From NCBI GenBank assembly GCA_025363475.1, contig JANYDS010000045.1, forward strand, positions 1 through 48,472: 48,472 nt of DNA, in the 5' to 3' direction. Below are positions 31,652 to 40,813 of the stretch, one piece after another (the first letter of the stretch is position 1; each line of letters starts with the position of its first letter). The notes under the pieces are model-generated. The model ran no database searches, had not been told where the DNA came from, and saw nothing but the letters and a program-made list of their open reading frames with translations. The DNA is from Terriglobia bacterium. Lineage in GTDB: Bacteria; Acidobacteriota; Terriglobia; Bryobacterales; Bryobacteraceae. The position numbers and the translations under genes are program-made.

Positions 31652-33987
31652 CCGCACCATCTCTTTCGCCCTCGCGTGAAGCTGGGCAGCTTTCCGCTGT
31701 CCAGGCAGCCTGTGAACGCATTGCACCGCTCTGGCCGCTCCAGAATTTTGTGGCTGTCAATCCCTTCATGGGACTCAGCGGCGTAGCCTTTGCCGAAGCT
31801 TCGGAACTGCTCGAAAGAGTGGCGCACAGAGGTATCTTCATGGACGCCTCGTGGTACGTTGAACAGCTCCGCACCGGGGCGATAACGGACGACGACATTC
31901 TCTTGGCGCTGTACGCCACCGACAGCCCTGCCGTTCCCGCGAACCCTTGCCAATGGCTCACCGAACGGCTCCAGTCGAAGCAGACAACCCCGCAATTGCT
32001 GACTGTGGCCGACTGGCTGGATCAAACTACCGGCAGCAACTGGGCCGGTTTCATTACAGATGAAATCTCCAAATGGTGCGCCGCATGGTTCGATTCGTGC
32101 CAGAGTTTGTGGGAGATGCCCTGGCGGAACCTCTCGCTTTATGAAGCCTGGAGGCAGGCCGCCGCCATCGATGCAAATCCGGAGATCGCCGGTATCCCCG
32201 CTTTCCGGCGGCTGGCCGAACAACTGCCGGATTCTGCTGGCGAAGTCATCGACTGGGCACTTGAACGCCTTGACCTGCCTGGAGAGATCACCACAGACTT
32301 CCTGCACCGCGAATTGATGACTGTGTATGGCTGGAGCGCGTATGCCGCCTGTCGGGACCGTACGTTAAACAGCGAGCCGCTGCTCCCTCAGCTTCTGGCC
32401 ATCCGGCTGGTTTACGATACCGCGCTGCTGCGGCCTGAACACTGTTGGAGCGTGCAGAGCGGTCAAACCACCGACAGCGGTGCGCGGGCGGCAAAACACG
32501 TCGCACAACTGGCTCTGGAACACGCCTTCCGGTCCCGGCTCCTTCGGAAATTGAGCCAGCCACCTGCACCTGTTGAGCTGGGGCGGAAGTCCTTGCAAGC
32601 GATATTCTGCATTGATGTCCGTTCAGAGGTCTACCGCCGTGCGTTGGAGTCGCAGTCCACAGCGATTGAAACCCTCGGTTTCGCCGGCTTCTTCGGCATG
32701 CCGGTTCAACTGGCGGATGCCGCCCTCTGCCCCGTCCTGCTATCACCGAAATACACGTTGCGCGGCAGACAAGCAGAATCCAGCCTCCAGCGATTTGGCC
32801 AGCGGATAGCTGCTGCGTGGCAGAGTGTTCGCAGTTCCGCAGCAGGAGCTTTTCCTTCCGTGGAAGCCTCGGGAATTTGGTTCGGTGTGCGCATGTTGGG
32901 CCGGCTATTCCCTGATCACGGAGTCCCGGAACCCATACCGTCGCTTTCATGGCTAATCCCGCTGGCTGAAAAAGTGGACCTCGCAGCCGGGGCACTCAAG
33001 AACATGAGTCTCGACGCCAGCCGCCTGGCCCGGGTGGTGCTGGTGTGCGGGCACGGCAGCCGTACAGAAAACAATCCGTACGGTTCCAGTCTCGATTGTG
33101 GTGCCTGCGGCGGACACAAGGGAGATGTGAATGCCCGTTTTGCGGTCAGCCTGTTGAATGATCGCGAGATCCGGCAGTGCCTGATCTCGCGCGGCGTCAC
33201 GATTCCCGCTGATACGCGCTTCGTCGCCGGACTCCACACAACCACCACGGACGATGTTGTGCTCTATGACGCGGACCAAATCCCGCCGCAGCAGCGTGCA
33301 GAAATCGAGCGGTGGCTCACAGCCGCGTCCGGTGAGGCACGGCGCGAGCGCAGCCGGTCTTTGAACATCGCCGGATCACTTCCCGCGCGCCGCCTCGACC
33401 GGGAAATCCGGCACCGAAGTGTGGACTGGTCTGAGACTCGTCCCGAGTGGGGCCTTGCGGGCAACGCGGCATTCATTGCGGCCCCGCGTTCCCGGACCAG
33501 CGGCGTCAACCTCGGTGGCCGGGTTTTTCTGCATGATTATGACGCCGCATCCGATCCCGATGGTTCCGTGTTAACCATGATCCTGACCGCACCTCTGGTG
33601 GTGGCGAGCTGGATCAATCTTCAATACTATGGCTCCACAGTGAATAACCAGTTGTTTGGCAGTGGCAATAAAGTGCTCCATAATGTTGTCGGCACGTTCG
33701 GAGTCTGGGAAGGCAACGCAGGCGATCTCAGAACAGGGCTGCCGCTGCAGTCGCTGCACGACGGGACAAAGTGGATGCACGAACCCCTGCGGCTGCAGGT
33801 ATTGATTGAGGCCCCGCGGGGCCGGATCGACCGTGTCCTCGCAGCGAACACGGATATCAGGAAACTGGTCGCCAATAGCTGGATACATTTGATGGCGAAA
33901 GAAGGCCCGTCCGTGTATCACTGGCAAAGCGTCTCAGATTGGCGCTGCGACTTCGAATCGGAGCCGGGAAATGTCGGCCCGGGATGA
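31648..33987 (+). CDS. dabA: DabA: carbonic anhydrase-like subunit (DUF2309/UPF0753)
   Basis: 779 residues, normal for the family. The beta-carbonic-anhydrase-like zinc site is complete: Cys321 and Asp323 in IFCIDVRSE, His469 in VCGHGS and Cys484 in SLDCGACGG; the 15-residue spacing of His to Cys equals that in the characterised Halothiobacillus protein (C351, D353, H524, C539). The N-terminal part WPLQNFVAVNPFMG is also diagnostic. It works with DabB at the membrane in energised bicarbonate accumulation. The ATG overlaps the dabB stop by 4 bases; the same frame stays open far upstream, but that stretch is dabB read in another frame. Its 3' end overlaps the start of a broken Rpn-like gene. 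Confidence 0.92.
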   Translation: MTAPSLSPSREAGQLSAVQAACERIAPLWPLQNFVAVNPFMGLSGVAFAEASELLERVAHRGIFMDASWYVEQLRTGAITDDDILLALYATDSPAVPANPCQWLTERLQSKQTTPQLLTVADWLDQTTGSNWAGFITDEISKWCAAWFDSCQSLWEMPWRNLSLYEAWRQAAAIDANPEIAGIPAFRRLAEQLPDSAGEVIDWALERLDLPGEITTDFLHRELMTVYGWSAYAACRDRTLNSEPLLPQLLAIRLVYDTALLRPEHCWSVQSGQTTDSGARAAKHVAQLALEHAFRSRLLRKLSQPPAPVELGRKSLQAIFCIDVRSEVYRRALESQSTAIETLGFAGFFGMPVQLADAALCPVLLSPKYTLRGRQAESSLQRFGQRIAAAWQSVRSSAAGAFPSVEASGIWFGVRMLGRLFPDHGVPEPIPSLSWLIPLAEKVDLAAGALKNMSLDASRLARVVLVCGHGSRTENNPYGSSLDCGACGGHKGDVNARFAVSLLNDREIRQCLISRGVTIPADTRFVAGLHTTTTDDVVLYDADQIPPQQRAEIERWLTAASGEARRERSRSLNIAGSLPARRLDREIRHRSVDWSETRPEWGLAGNAAFIAAPRSRTSGVNLGGRVFLHDYDAASDPDGSVLTMILTAPLVVASWINLQYYGSTVNNQLFGSGNKVLHNVVGTFGVWEGNAGDLRTGLPLQSLHDGTKWMHEPLRLQVLIEAPRGRIDRVLAANTDIRKLVANSWIHLMAKEGPSVYHWQSVSDWRCDFESEPGNVGPG

Positions 33988-34812
33988 GAGCTATTCGGCG
34001 CCGAAGCACTATCCCGCTAAGGGCATGAATACGACGTAGCGCTAAAGAAGATCCTGACGCGACCTGGAAGTGTTTTGTTGAGCGCGCTTACCGGTGCTTC
34101 GTCGCTCCGCTGGTTGAATGTGGAAACGCCGCTGGTACGGAATTTGCGGGTGGATCTGTTAGGGGAAACGGCGGACGCGGAACTCATCCATATCGAATTG
34201 CAGAGCAAGAACGACGCGACTTTCCCTTTGCGCATGGGCGAATATTCCTTTGCGGCAGCGCTTAGACACGGCCGCTTGCCGAGACAGGTCGCGCTTTATG
34301 TGGGATCAGATACCCTGAGGATCAAGAACGAGATCGAGGGTCCGGGCGGGGTGTTCCGCTTCCACCTCACCGACATTCGGGAACTGGACGGTGAGCTCTT
34401 GCTGGCCAGCAAAAACCCAGGCGATAATGTAATTGCGCTTCTCACCCGGTTGGGCCGGGAGCCCGACGCCGTGCGGCGCGTGCTTGATCGTATCGCTGCG
34501 GGACCTTCTGAACTGCGTGAAGAGGCGCTGGCGGAGTTGTCGATTATTGCCGGCCTGCGGAAGCTGGGCGAAGAAGTGAAACGGGAGACGAGGAATATGC
34601 CGATTCAGGAAAGCATCATGGACCATGACTCGATCGGGCCGCTGCTGCTACAAGCTCAAATGGAGATCGTGATGGGTATGGTGGAAGAGCGGTTTGGATC
34701 CATTTCTCCGCGCGTACGTGCGCAACTCGCCGCACTGCCACACCAGGATTTGAAAATCGCCAGCCTCCGGCTGGTAAAAGCCCGGTGCGTCGAAGACATG
34801 TTCGAGCGATAG
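33971..34812 (+). pseudogene. Rpn/DUF4351-like protein gene with a frameshift near its start
   Basis: From about 34024 one frame reads HEYDVALKKILTRPGSVLLS and on through VDLLGETADAELIHIELQSK, FPLRMGEYSF and PRQVALYVG, then a long helical tail ending LVKARCVEDMFER. This is the family of PD-(D/E)XK-like 'Rpn' or DUF4351 proteins; the LLGETAD...IHIELQ part is the nuclease-like core. Relatives begin M-x-Y-D-V-[AT]-L-K, yet in this frame a TAA (34018-34020) stands before HEYDV and no start codon precedes it. The ATG at 33971, overlapping the dabA stop, opens another frame (MSARDESYSAPKHYPAKG) that would join exactly if one base were added at the GGG near 34021. Without it only a TTG start at 34075 is left, losing the first 18 or so conserved residues. 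Sequencing error or true pseudogene cannot be told apart. Confidence 0.7.
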
Positions 34813-34844
34813 CACACAAAATAGTCACGTAAACTGAAGTCACC

Positions 34845-36002
34845 GTGACTATTTGCTATATCGATGCATTCTCCGGCTTGGCTGGCGACATGCTCACCGC
34901 TGCGCTTGCCGATGCGGGTGCCGACACCGCCACCATCACCCAGGCCCTGAATTCCTTCGCGCTCAACGCCGAAATCGAGTGGGAACCTGTGCAGCGGCGC
35001 GGGATCGCCGCCCTGAAATTCCGTGTCAAAAATACCGAAACCGCCAAACACAGGCATCTGCCTGACATCCTAAAAATGATCCAGTCTGCAAACCTGCCGG
35101 ATGCAGTCAAAGCCAGCGCCGCCAGGGTGTTTGAGGTTCTTGCCGAAGCTGAATCAGCCATACATGGCCTCCCGCTCGAGAAAGTCCACTTCCACGAAGT
35201 GGGCGCGGTGGATTCAATTTGCGACATCGTCGCCATCTGCCTCGCGCTTCACTTGCTCAAAGTGGATGAAGTCCACTGTTCGGCGATCAACACCGGTAGC
35301 GGGACCGTGAATACGGAACACGGCATGCTGCCCGTCCCCGCCCCGGCCACCGCGCGGCTTTTGCAAAACAAACCCATTTACGCCCGCGGCCCGGCGCTCG
35401 AACTTACCACCCCCACCGGCGCTGCGGTAGTGGCGGCGCTCGCGAAAACATTCGGGACTATGCCGCCCATGAGCATCGAAGCCATCGGCTATGGCGCAGG
35501 CGATCACGATTTTAAAGAACACGCCAACGTAGTGCGGGTGCTCATCGGCAAAGCCTCCGGAGCCACCGAAAGCACCTCCGTTTCCGTTATCGAGGCCAAT
35601 ATTGACGATGCCTCACCCCAGGTAATTGCCTACACGCTGGAACGCCTGCTCGAAGGCGGTGCGCTTGACGCCCTGGTGATCCCCGTCCAGATGAAAAAAG
35701 GCCGGCCCGGCGTGATGCTGCAAATCATCGCTCCTCCGGAGAAGCGCGAAGAGTTGACTGCGATTCTGTTCCGCGAAACTACTACGCTGGGTATCCGATT
35801 CCACCAGGCGGAACGGCGCGTTCAGCCCCGCCAATGGATAGAAGTGGAAACTCCGCACGGCAAGGTTCGCATCAAAGTGACTCCGCACGGCTTCGCGCCC
35901 GAATACGAAGACGCCCGACGTTTGGCCGCAGCCTCTGGTGCGCCGCTCAAAGAGATCCTCAGCGGGGCGGCTCACGCATACTTATTAAAGACCAAACGAT
36001 GA
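34845..36002 (+). CDS. larC: Nickel pincer cofactor biosynthesis protein LarC
   Basis: 385 residues, starting at GTG. LarC inserts nickel into the pyridinium bis-thiocarboxylate nucleotide to finish the pincer cofactor of lactate racemase and related enzymes, using CTP. The start MTICYIDAFSGLAGDM, then HFHEVGAVDSICDIV, and TEHGMLPVPAPATARLL with ELTTPTGAA are family signatures; the C-terminal NIDDASPQVIAY domain is in the same frame, so no frameshift is needed as in Lactobacillus larC1/larC2. larB, larE and larA are not in the window. The stop overlaps the metG start by 2 bases in ATGA form. Confidence 0.92.
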   Translation: MTICYIDAFSGLAGDMLTAALADAGADTATITQALNSFALNAEIEWEPVQRRGIAALKFRVKNTETAKHRHLPDILKMIQSANLPDAVKASAARVFEVLAEAESAIHGLPLEKVHFHEVGAVDSICDIVAICLALHLLKVDEVHCSAINTGSGTVNTEHGMLPVPAPATARLLQNKPIYARGPALELTTPTGAAVVAALAKTFGTMPPMSIEAIGYGAGDHDFKEHANVVRVLIGKASGATESTSVSVIEANIDDASPQVIAYTLERLLEGGALDALVIPVQMKKGRPGVMLQIIAPPEKREELTAILFRETTTLGIRFHQAERRVQPRQWIEVETPHGKVRIKVTPHGFAPEYEDARRLAAASGAPLKEILSGAAHAYLLKTKR

Positions 36003-37951
36003 AATATTACCTGACCACGCCGATCTATTACGTCAACGCCGCCCCGCATATCGGCCACACCTACACCACGCTCGCCGCCGAAACCATCAAACGGCTGAAG
36101 CGCATGCAGGGTTTTGATGTCACTCTGACCACCGGCACCGATGAACACGGCCAGAAGGTGGAACGTTCTGCCCAGGCCACCAGCAAGACTCCGGAAGAAT
36201 TCACCGCGCTCGTCTCCAACGAATTTCGCGCGCTGTGGGACCGCATCGGCATCCAGTACGACCATTTCATCCGCACAACCGATCCGAAGCACCATGAAAC
36301 CGTCCGCTGGCTCTTTCAGCGCTGCATCGCCAACGGCTATATCTATAAAGGCAGTTATACAGGCCAGTACTGCGTTTCCGATGAACTTTACGTGAATGAC
36401 GCTCAGCCTGGCGACAACTGCCCCGATTGCGGCCGCCCCACCGAAACTGTTACCGAGGAGAATTATTTCTTCAAACTCTCGGCCTTTACAGACCGGCTGC
36501 TCAAGCATTATGAAGATCACCGGGACTTCATCCAGCCTGAATCACGGCGCAATGAAGTTCTCAGCTTTGTGCGCGGCGGTTTGCAGGATCTGTCTATTTC
36601 CCGTACCACCATCAACTGGGGCATTCCGCTGGAAGGCAAACACACCGCCTACGTCTGGTTCGATGCGCTCATCAGTTACATCACCGCGGTGGGTGGCACG
36701 GATACGGGCGTGTGGCCTGCCGACCTGCACCTGATCGGCAAGGAAATCCTGCGGTTCCACGGCGTCTTCTGGCCCGCGTTTCTGATGGCCGGAGACGTCG
36801 CGCTGCCGAAGAAGATCTACGCGCACGGCTGGCTGCTCTTTGAAAACGACAAAATGAGCAAGTCGCGCGGCAACATTGTGCGCACAGACCCCATCCGCCA
36901 GGTGATGGGGATGGAAGCCCTGCGCTATTTCCTGTTCCGCGAGATCGTGTTCGGGCAGGATGGCGGCTTCAGTTACGACGCTCTGGTCGGCCGTTACAAT
37001 TCGGAACTCGCCAATGGCCTGGGCAACCTGGCCAGCCGTACGCTCGCCATGATCAAGCAGTATCGCGAAGGCCTGATTTCAACGCCGGAGCTGGATGATG
37101 CACATCCTCTGGCCGTCAGCGCCCGCGCGGCGATTGAACTCGCGCTGCGTAGTTTTGAAGCCTTTGAATTTTCGAAAGGACTCGAAGCCATCTGGTCCAT
37201 GCTGTCAGGCGTTGACCGCTTCATCGTGGAGCAGGCACCGTGGAAACTGGCGAAATCGACAGAACCAGGCGCGCCGCAACAGCTCGACAACGCGCTCTAT
37301 GCTTCGGCTGAAACCCTGCGAATCGCAGTCGTGCTGCTGCATCCGGTACTCCCGGAATCTACTCTCAATATCTGGGCGCAGCTGGGAATGGCGGAATCGC
37401 TCGAAGCTTTTCCCATTGCTGAACTCGCCTGGGGTCAGTTACGGGCGGGCCAGGCCATTGGACTGCTCGCGCCCGTCTTCCCGCGTATCGAAGCGAAAAG
37501 TGCCATCGACCAGATGCGCGCACTGGAAGAGCAGGAAACGCTGCGGCAGCAGACCCTGCTCGGCCGTGCCCCTGAGCCGAAATCCGAGACACCTGCTGAA
37601 GGCACGATTCTGCCACCTTCCGAGAAAATCGCAGTGGAAGATTTCGGCAAAGTCGATCTGCGCGTCGGTCTGGTGGTCAGCGCCGAACGACTCAAAGGTG
37701 CCGACAAACTGCTGCACCTGAAAGTGGATATCGGTGAACCGGAACCGCGCACCATCCTCGCCGGTATCGCGCTTTTTTACGAACCGGAAAAGCTGGCTGG
37801 CCGCAAGATTGTGATTGTCGCCAACCTGCAACCGCGCAAGATGCGGGGCATTGAATCAAACGGCATGGTTGTTGCCGCATCGCTTGAAGGTGGCAACCCG
37901 GTGCTCGCCGGTTTCCTCGAAGACGTTCCCGTGGGAGCCAGACTCAAGTAA
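35999..37951 (+). CDS. metG: Methionyl-tRNA synthetase
   Basis: 650 residues; charges tRNA-Met. The class I HIGH motif is HIGH in PHIGHTYTT (about 17-20), the Zn knuckle is CVSDELY...CPDC (about 128-148, four-Cys type region), and KMSKS occurs in NDKMSKSRGN (about 286-290). The anticodon-binding domain follows, then a flexible linker and a C-terminal tRNA-binding (EMAP-II-like) domain, VEDFGKVDLRVGLVVSAERL to the end, which dimerises many bacterial enzymes. The chosen ATG begins MKYYLTTPIYYVNAAPH and overlaps the larC stop; longer upstream readings run through larC. Confidence 0.97.
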   Translation: MKYYLTTPIYYVNAAPHIGHTYTTLAAETIKRLKRMQGFDVTLTTGTDEHGQKVERSAQATSKTPEEFTALVSNEFRALWDRIGIQYDHFIRTTDPKHHETVRWLFQRCIANGYIYKGSYTGQYCVSDELYVNDAQPGDNCPDCGRPTETVTEENYFFKLSAFTDRLLKHYEDHRDFIQPESRRNEVLSFVRGGLQDLSISRTTINWGIPLEGKHTAYVWFDALISYITAVGGTDTGVWPADLHLIGKEILRFHGVFWPAFLMAGDVALPKKIYAHGWLLFENDKMSKSRGNIVRTDPIRQVMGMEALRYFLFREIVFGQDGGFSYDALVGRYNSELANGLGNLASRTLAMIKQYREGLISTPELDDAHPLAVSARAAIELALRSFEAFEFSKGLEAIWSMLSGVDRFIVEQAPWKLAKSTEPGAPQQLDNALYASAETLRIAVVLLHPVLPESTLNIWAQLGMAESLEAFPIAELAWGQLRAGQAIGLLAPVFPRIEAKSAIDQMRALEEQETLRQQTLLGRAPEPKSETPAEGTILPPSEKIAVEDFGKVDLRVGLVVSAERLKGADKLLHLKVDIGEPEPRTILAGIALFYEPEKLAGRKIVIVANLQPRKMRGIESNGMVVAASLEGGNPVLAGFLEDVPVGARLK

Positions 37952-38773
37952 GTGTTCACCGATTCCCACTGCCATCTGGATGACAAGCGTTTCGCCGACG
38001 ACCTGGACACTGTAATCGAACGCGCCCTGGCCGCCGGGGTCACACGGATTCTCACCATCGGCACAGGCGACGGGCCGCCGGGAATTGACTGCGCGGTTCG
38101 TGTGGCAGAACGCTATCCGCAGGTGCTTGCGTCTATCGGAGTGCATCCGCACGATGCTGCCAAAGCCACCCCGCAAACTTTTGACGATCTTCGGGCACTT
38201 GCCGCGCATCAGAAAGTTGTGGCCTTCGGTGAGATTGGGCTCGACTATCATTACGATTTCTCTCCCCGCGAAGCGCAGCGCGAGGTCTTTTCAACCCAGC
38301 TAAAACTGGCGCGGGAACTGAAACTGCCCATTATCATCCACACCCGCGAAGCCTGGGATGACACCATGGCCGTGGTGCGCGAAACTCCGCTGACTGCAGG
38401 CGGTATCATGCACTGCTTCTCCGGCGATTCCGTGCAGGCAGAAGAAGCCCTGGCGCTCGGTTTCCACCTCAGTTTCGGTGGTGTCATCACCTTCAAGACT
38501 GCCGAAGCCATGCGCGAGGCCGCTCGAATCGTACCGGATGAACGCCTGCTGATCGAAACCGACGCCCCCTACCTTGCGCCCATTCCCCATCGCGGCAAAC
38601 GGAACGAACCGGCGTTTATGACGGAAACAGCCAGACGCCTGGCCGAAGTGCGCGGCACCACCCCGGAACATATCGCCGAACTCACGGCCGCCAACTTCGA
38701 CCGCCTGTGCCTGCAGGCCCGGTTTGCGCCACCAAATGCGAGGGGATACACTGGGGTTTCCCATGGAAACTGA
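37952..38773 (+). CDS. tatD: TatD-family metal-dependent DNase/hydrolase
   Basis: 273 residues from a GTG placed directly after the metG stop. The TIM-barrel metal site is complete: TDSHCHLD (His6, His8), GEIGLDYHYDFSPR (Glu), IHTREAW (His), MHCFSGD (His) and ETDAPYLAP (Asp). Members (YcfH/TatD) act as Mg-dependent exonucleases or deoxyribonucleases and are often next to metG, as here. The gene overlaps the polyprenyl synthase start by 11 bases. Confidence 0.93.
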   Translation: MFTDSHCHLDDKRFADDLDTVIERALAAGVTRILTIGTGDGPPGIDCAVRVAERYPQVLASIGVHPHDAAKATPQTFDDLRALAAHQKVVAFGEIGLDYHYDFSPREAQREVFSTQLKLARELKLPIIIHTREAWDDTMAVVRETPLTAGGIMHCFSGDSVQAEEALALGFHLSFGGVITFKTAEAMREAARIVPDERLLIETDAPYLAPIPHRGKRNEPAFMTETARRLAEVRGTTPEHIAELTAANFDRLCLQARFAPPNARGYTGVSHGN

Positions 38774-39764
38774 ACGGATTGGGCCGGTACTCTCTGCGTT
38801 CGAGATCTTCGATCTCGTTCGTGAAGACCTTGCTCTGGTCGAAAAGGCAATCGACGTTGAATCCGTAGCCTCCGTTGAGACTGTAACTACTATCAGCCGT
38901 TACCTGCAGCAAAGTGGTGGTAAACGCCTCCGGCCTGCCCTGCTGCTTTTGTGCGCGCGTTTTTCGGGCAAAGCGGGCGATATGGCTATCCAGTTGGGCG
39001 CAGTGGTGGAAATGATCCACGCCGCAACGCTGGTTCATGACGATGTCATTGATATGGCGCAGAGCCGGCGCGGACGGCCTTCGGCCAACGTGCAATGGGG
39101 TAACCATACCTGCGTGCTCGCCGGCGACTGGCTTTACATGCAGGCGTTTCAATCCGCCCTGCGTGAACGCAATTTTCACGTTCTGGAACTTCTGATCAGC
39201 CTCACACAAATGATGGTCGAGGGCGAACTGATCCAGCTGGACCGCATTGGTCGCATCGATATTTCTGAAGCGGACTGTATGGAAGTAGCGGACCGCAAAA
39301 CAGCTTGCCTGTTCACCGCCTGCGCCAAACTGGGCGCGGTTTCAGGCGGAGCCGATACGCCCACGGAAGAGAAACTGGGCGAGTTCGCCTGGAACCTGGG
39401 CATGGCTTTCCAGATGATCGACGACATGCTGGATTACGCTTCGCAGGAAGAAACGCTGGGCAAGCCTGTGGGCGGCGATCTGAAAGAAGGCAAAGTCACG
39501 TTGCCTCTGATTTACGCGCTTGAAAAGGCCACTCCAGCCGAGCGCCAAATGGTGGCCACAGTCCTGAACGACCGTAACTACGAAGCGGTACCATTCGCTG
39601 CCATCCACAACATGATCGAACGCCACGGAGGCATTCAGCGCACCCGCGAACGTGCACAGCAGTTCACTGACCGCGCACGCCAGCTGGTGGCTGAGTTCCC
39701 CGAGAGCCCTTATCAGCGCGCGCTCTGCACGCTTACTGACTTAGTCACTGAACGCGACCGATAG
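38763..39764 (+). CDS. trans-Polyprenyl diphosphate synthase
   Basis: 333 residues from the ATG that overlaps the tatD end by 11 bases. GGKRLRPALLLL (about 54-65), the first aspartate-rich motif LVHDDVIDMA with R-R-G-R-P (about 92-105) and the second, FQMIDDMLDYAS, are those of E-isoprenyl diphosphate synthases. It chains isopentenyl units onto an allylic diphosphate; long-chain members (IspB, HepT) make the quinone tail. The product length cannot be set with confidence; the residues before DDxxD (AATLVHDD) are small, which favours long chains such as octaprenyl or heptaprenyl. It probably feeds menaquinone synthesis. Confidence 0.9.
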   Translation: METERIGPVLSAFEIFDLVREDLALVEKAIDVESVASVETVTTISRYLQQSGGKRLRPALLLLCARFSGKAGDMAIQLGAVVEMIHAATLVHDDVIDMAQSRRGRPSANVQWGNHTCVLAGDWLYMQAFQSALRERNFHVLELLISLTQMMVEGELIQLDRIGRIDISEADCMEVADRKTACLFTACAKLGAVSGGADTPTEEKLGEFAWNLGMAFQMIDDMLDYASQEETLGKPVGGDLKEGKVTLPLIYALEKATPAERQMVATVLNDRNYEAVPFAAIHNMIERHGGIQRTRERAQQFTDRARQLVAEFPESPYQRALCTLTDLVTERDR

Positions 39765-39773
39765 TCAAACCGT

Positions 39774-40415
39774 TTAATCCAGCCACGCCGTCAGTCGCGG
39801 GTCGCGAAAGTCAGGAATCAGCAGCGATACTCCGGGCAAATCGTCATGCGTCGTGCTCAAACCCACCACGCGCATCCCTGCCGCCAGACCAGCCGCAACC
39901 CCTGTATGCGAATCCTCAAAGACAACGCAGTCGGCGGGGGCCACCCCCACAAGTTCCGCAGCACGTAAATAAATTTCCGGATGGGGCTTAGGGTTCTTTA
40001 CCTGCCCGCCATTGAGCGCCACCGAAAAATATGAACGCAGCCCGGCACCATCCAGCACGAGATCCACATTCTGTTCCTCACCGTTCGTTGCCACCGCCAT
40101 GGCCATGCTTTGATAACGCGCCAGAAATTCGCGGACGCCTGGCACCAGCGAATCATTCACATTCGGGCGCATCATCTCGCGATACAGCGCTTCTTTTGCC
40201 GCCCCGTGCGCAAACACTTCAGCATCGGTCAGAGAGTCGCCCAGGAAGCCCCGGATCAGCTCATCATTGCGCTTGCCATACATCTGCCGGTGCATCTCCG
40301 GCGTCATTTCCACGCCATGCCGCCGGTTGTATTCTTCCCAAGCCACGACATGCAGGGGATTGGAATCGATGACCACACCGTCCATATCAAACAGAAACGC
40401 TTTAAACCTGCTCAA
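39774..40415 (-). CDS. HAD-superfamily phosphatase (beta-phosphoglucomutase-like)
   Basis: 213 residues starting at TTG (40413-40415), the only plausible start before the first motif. DMDGVVIDSNPLH (Asp10 nucleophile, Asp12 acid) is followed by an alpha-helical cap of subclass I. Motif II is VATNGE, motif III is NPKPHPEIYLRAA (Lys) and motif IV is VVFEDSHTGVAAGLAAG. The family covers phosphoglycolate phosphatase, sugar phosphatases and beta-phosphoglucomutase; SNPLHVVAWEE resembles the sugar-phosphate branch, but the substrate cannot be assigned. Convergent with the polyprenyl synthase gene and divergent from the ftsB-like gene. Confidence 0.88.
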   Translation of the reverse strand: MSRFKAFLFDMDGVVIDSNPLHVVAWEEYNRRHGVEMTPEMHRQMYGKRNDELIRGFLGDSLTDAEVFAHGAAKEALYREMMRPNVNDSLVPGVREFLARYQSMAMAVATNGEEQNVDLVLDGAGLRSYFSVALNGGQVKNPKPHPEIYLRAAELVGVAPADCVVFEDSHTGVAAGLAAGMRVVGLSTTHDDLPGVSLLIPDFRDPRLTAWLD

Positions 40416-40443
40416 GCCAACTCATCCTCGCTGATTACCATCG

Positions 40444-40473
40444 TTGATCATTCACTGAATCCGGTGATACCAT
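40444..40473 (+). promoter_or_regulatory. Promoter of the ftsB-like gene and downstream operon
   Basis: TTGATC (40444-40449), an 18-bp spacer, and TACCAT (40468-40473) preceded by TG-A form an extended -10 promoter. Start of transcription would be about 10 bases before the ATG at 40490. Confidence 0.5.
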
Positions 40474-40489
40474 TCTCTCTGACACCCCG

Positions 40490-40780
40490 ATGAAGATCTC
40501 AATTGGCAAGGCAGCCTACACCCTCATCGTCCTCTGCGGCATTCTGTACGCGTTCGTGGCCCTGCGCGGCCCCAACGGCATACAGAGCCTGATGGACAAA
40601 CGCAAAGCGGTGGCCGAATTCGATGCGCAGAACGAACAACTGCGGCGCGATATTGCGCTCAAACAGGCCCGGATTCAGCGCCTCCAGGACGATCCGCGCG
40701 AACAGGAAATCGAAATCCGCCAGCGCCTGAAACTTGCCGCGCCGGGCGAAAAAATCTTCATTCTCGACGAAAAGAAGTAG
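40490..40780 (+). CDS. ftsB: FtsB/DivIC-like septum formation protein
   Basis: 96 residues: a short cytoplasmic start, one transmembrane helix (about 8-28, YTLIVLCGILYAFVAL), a coiled coil (about 38-70, rich in Gln, Arg and Leu, with QNEQLRRDIALKQARIQRL) and a C-terminal EIEIRQRLKLAAPGEKIFIL, the conserved segment of the FtsB/DivIC family. In the divisome it bridges FtsL and FtsQ in the periplasm. Position before phospholipid genes is only contextual. The N-terminal start ATG is the first in frame after the promoter. Confidence 0.88.
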   Translation: MKISIGKAAYTLIVLCGILYAFVALRGPNGIQSLMDKRKAVAEFDAQNEQLRRDIALKQARIQRLQDDPREQEIEIRQRLKLAAPGEKIFILDEKK

Positions 40781-40813
40781 CCCGGCCCCGCCACGCGTTA
40801 AAATAGCGACTGG

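Noticed and set aside
34018-34080. Programmed frameshift in the Rpn-like gene.
   Set aside because: There is no slippery heptamer or downstream stem-loop that I can see, so a mutation or sequencing error is the simpler reading.
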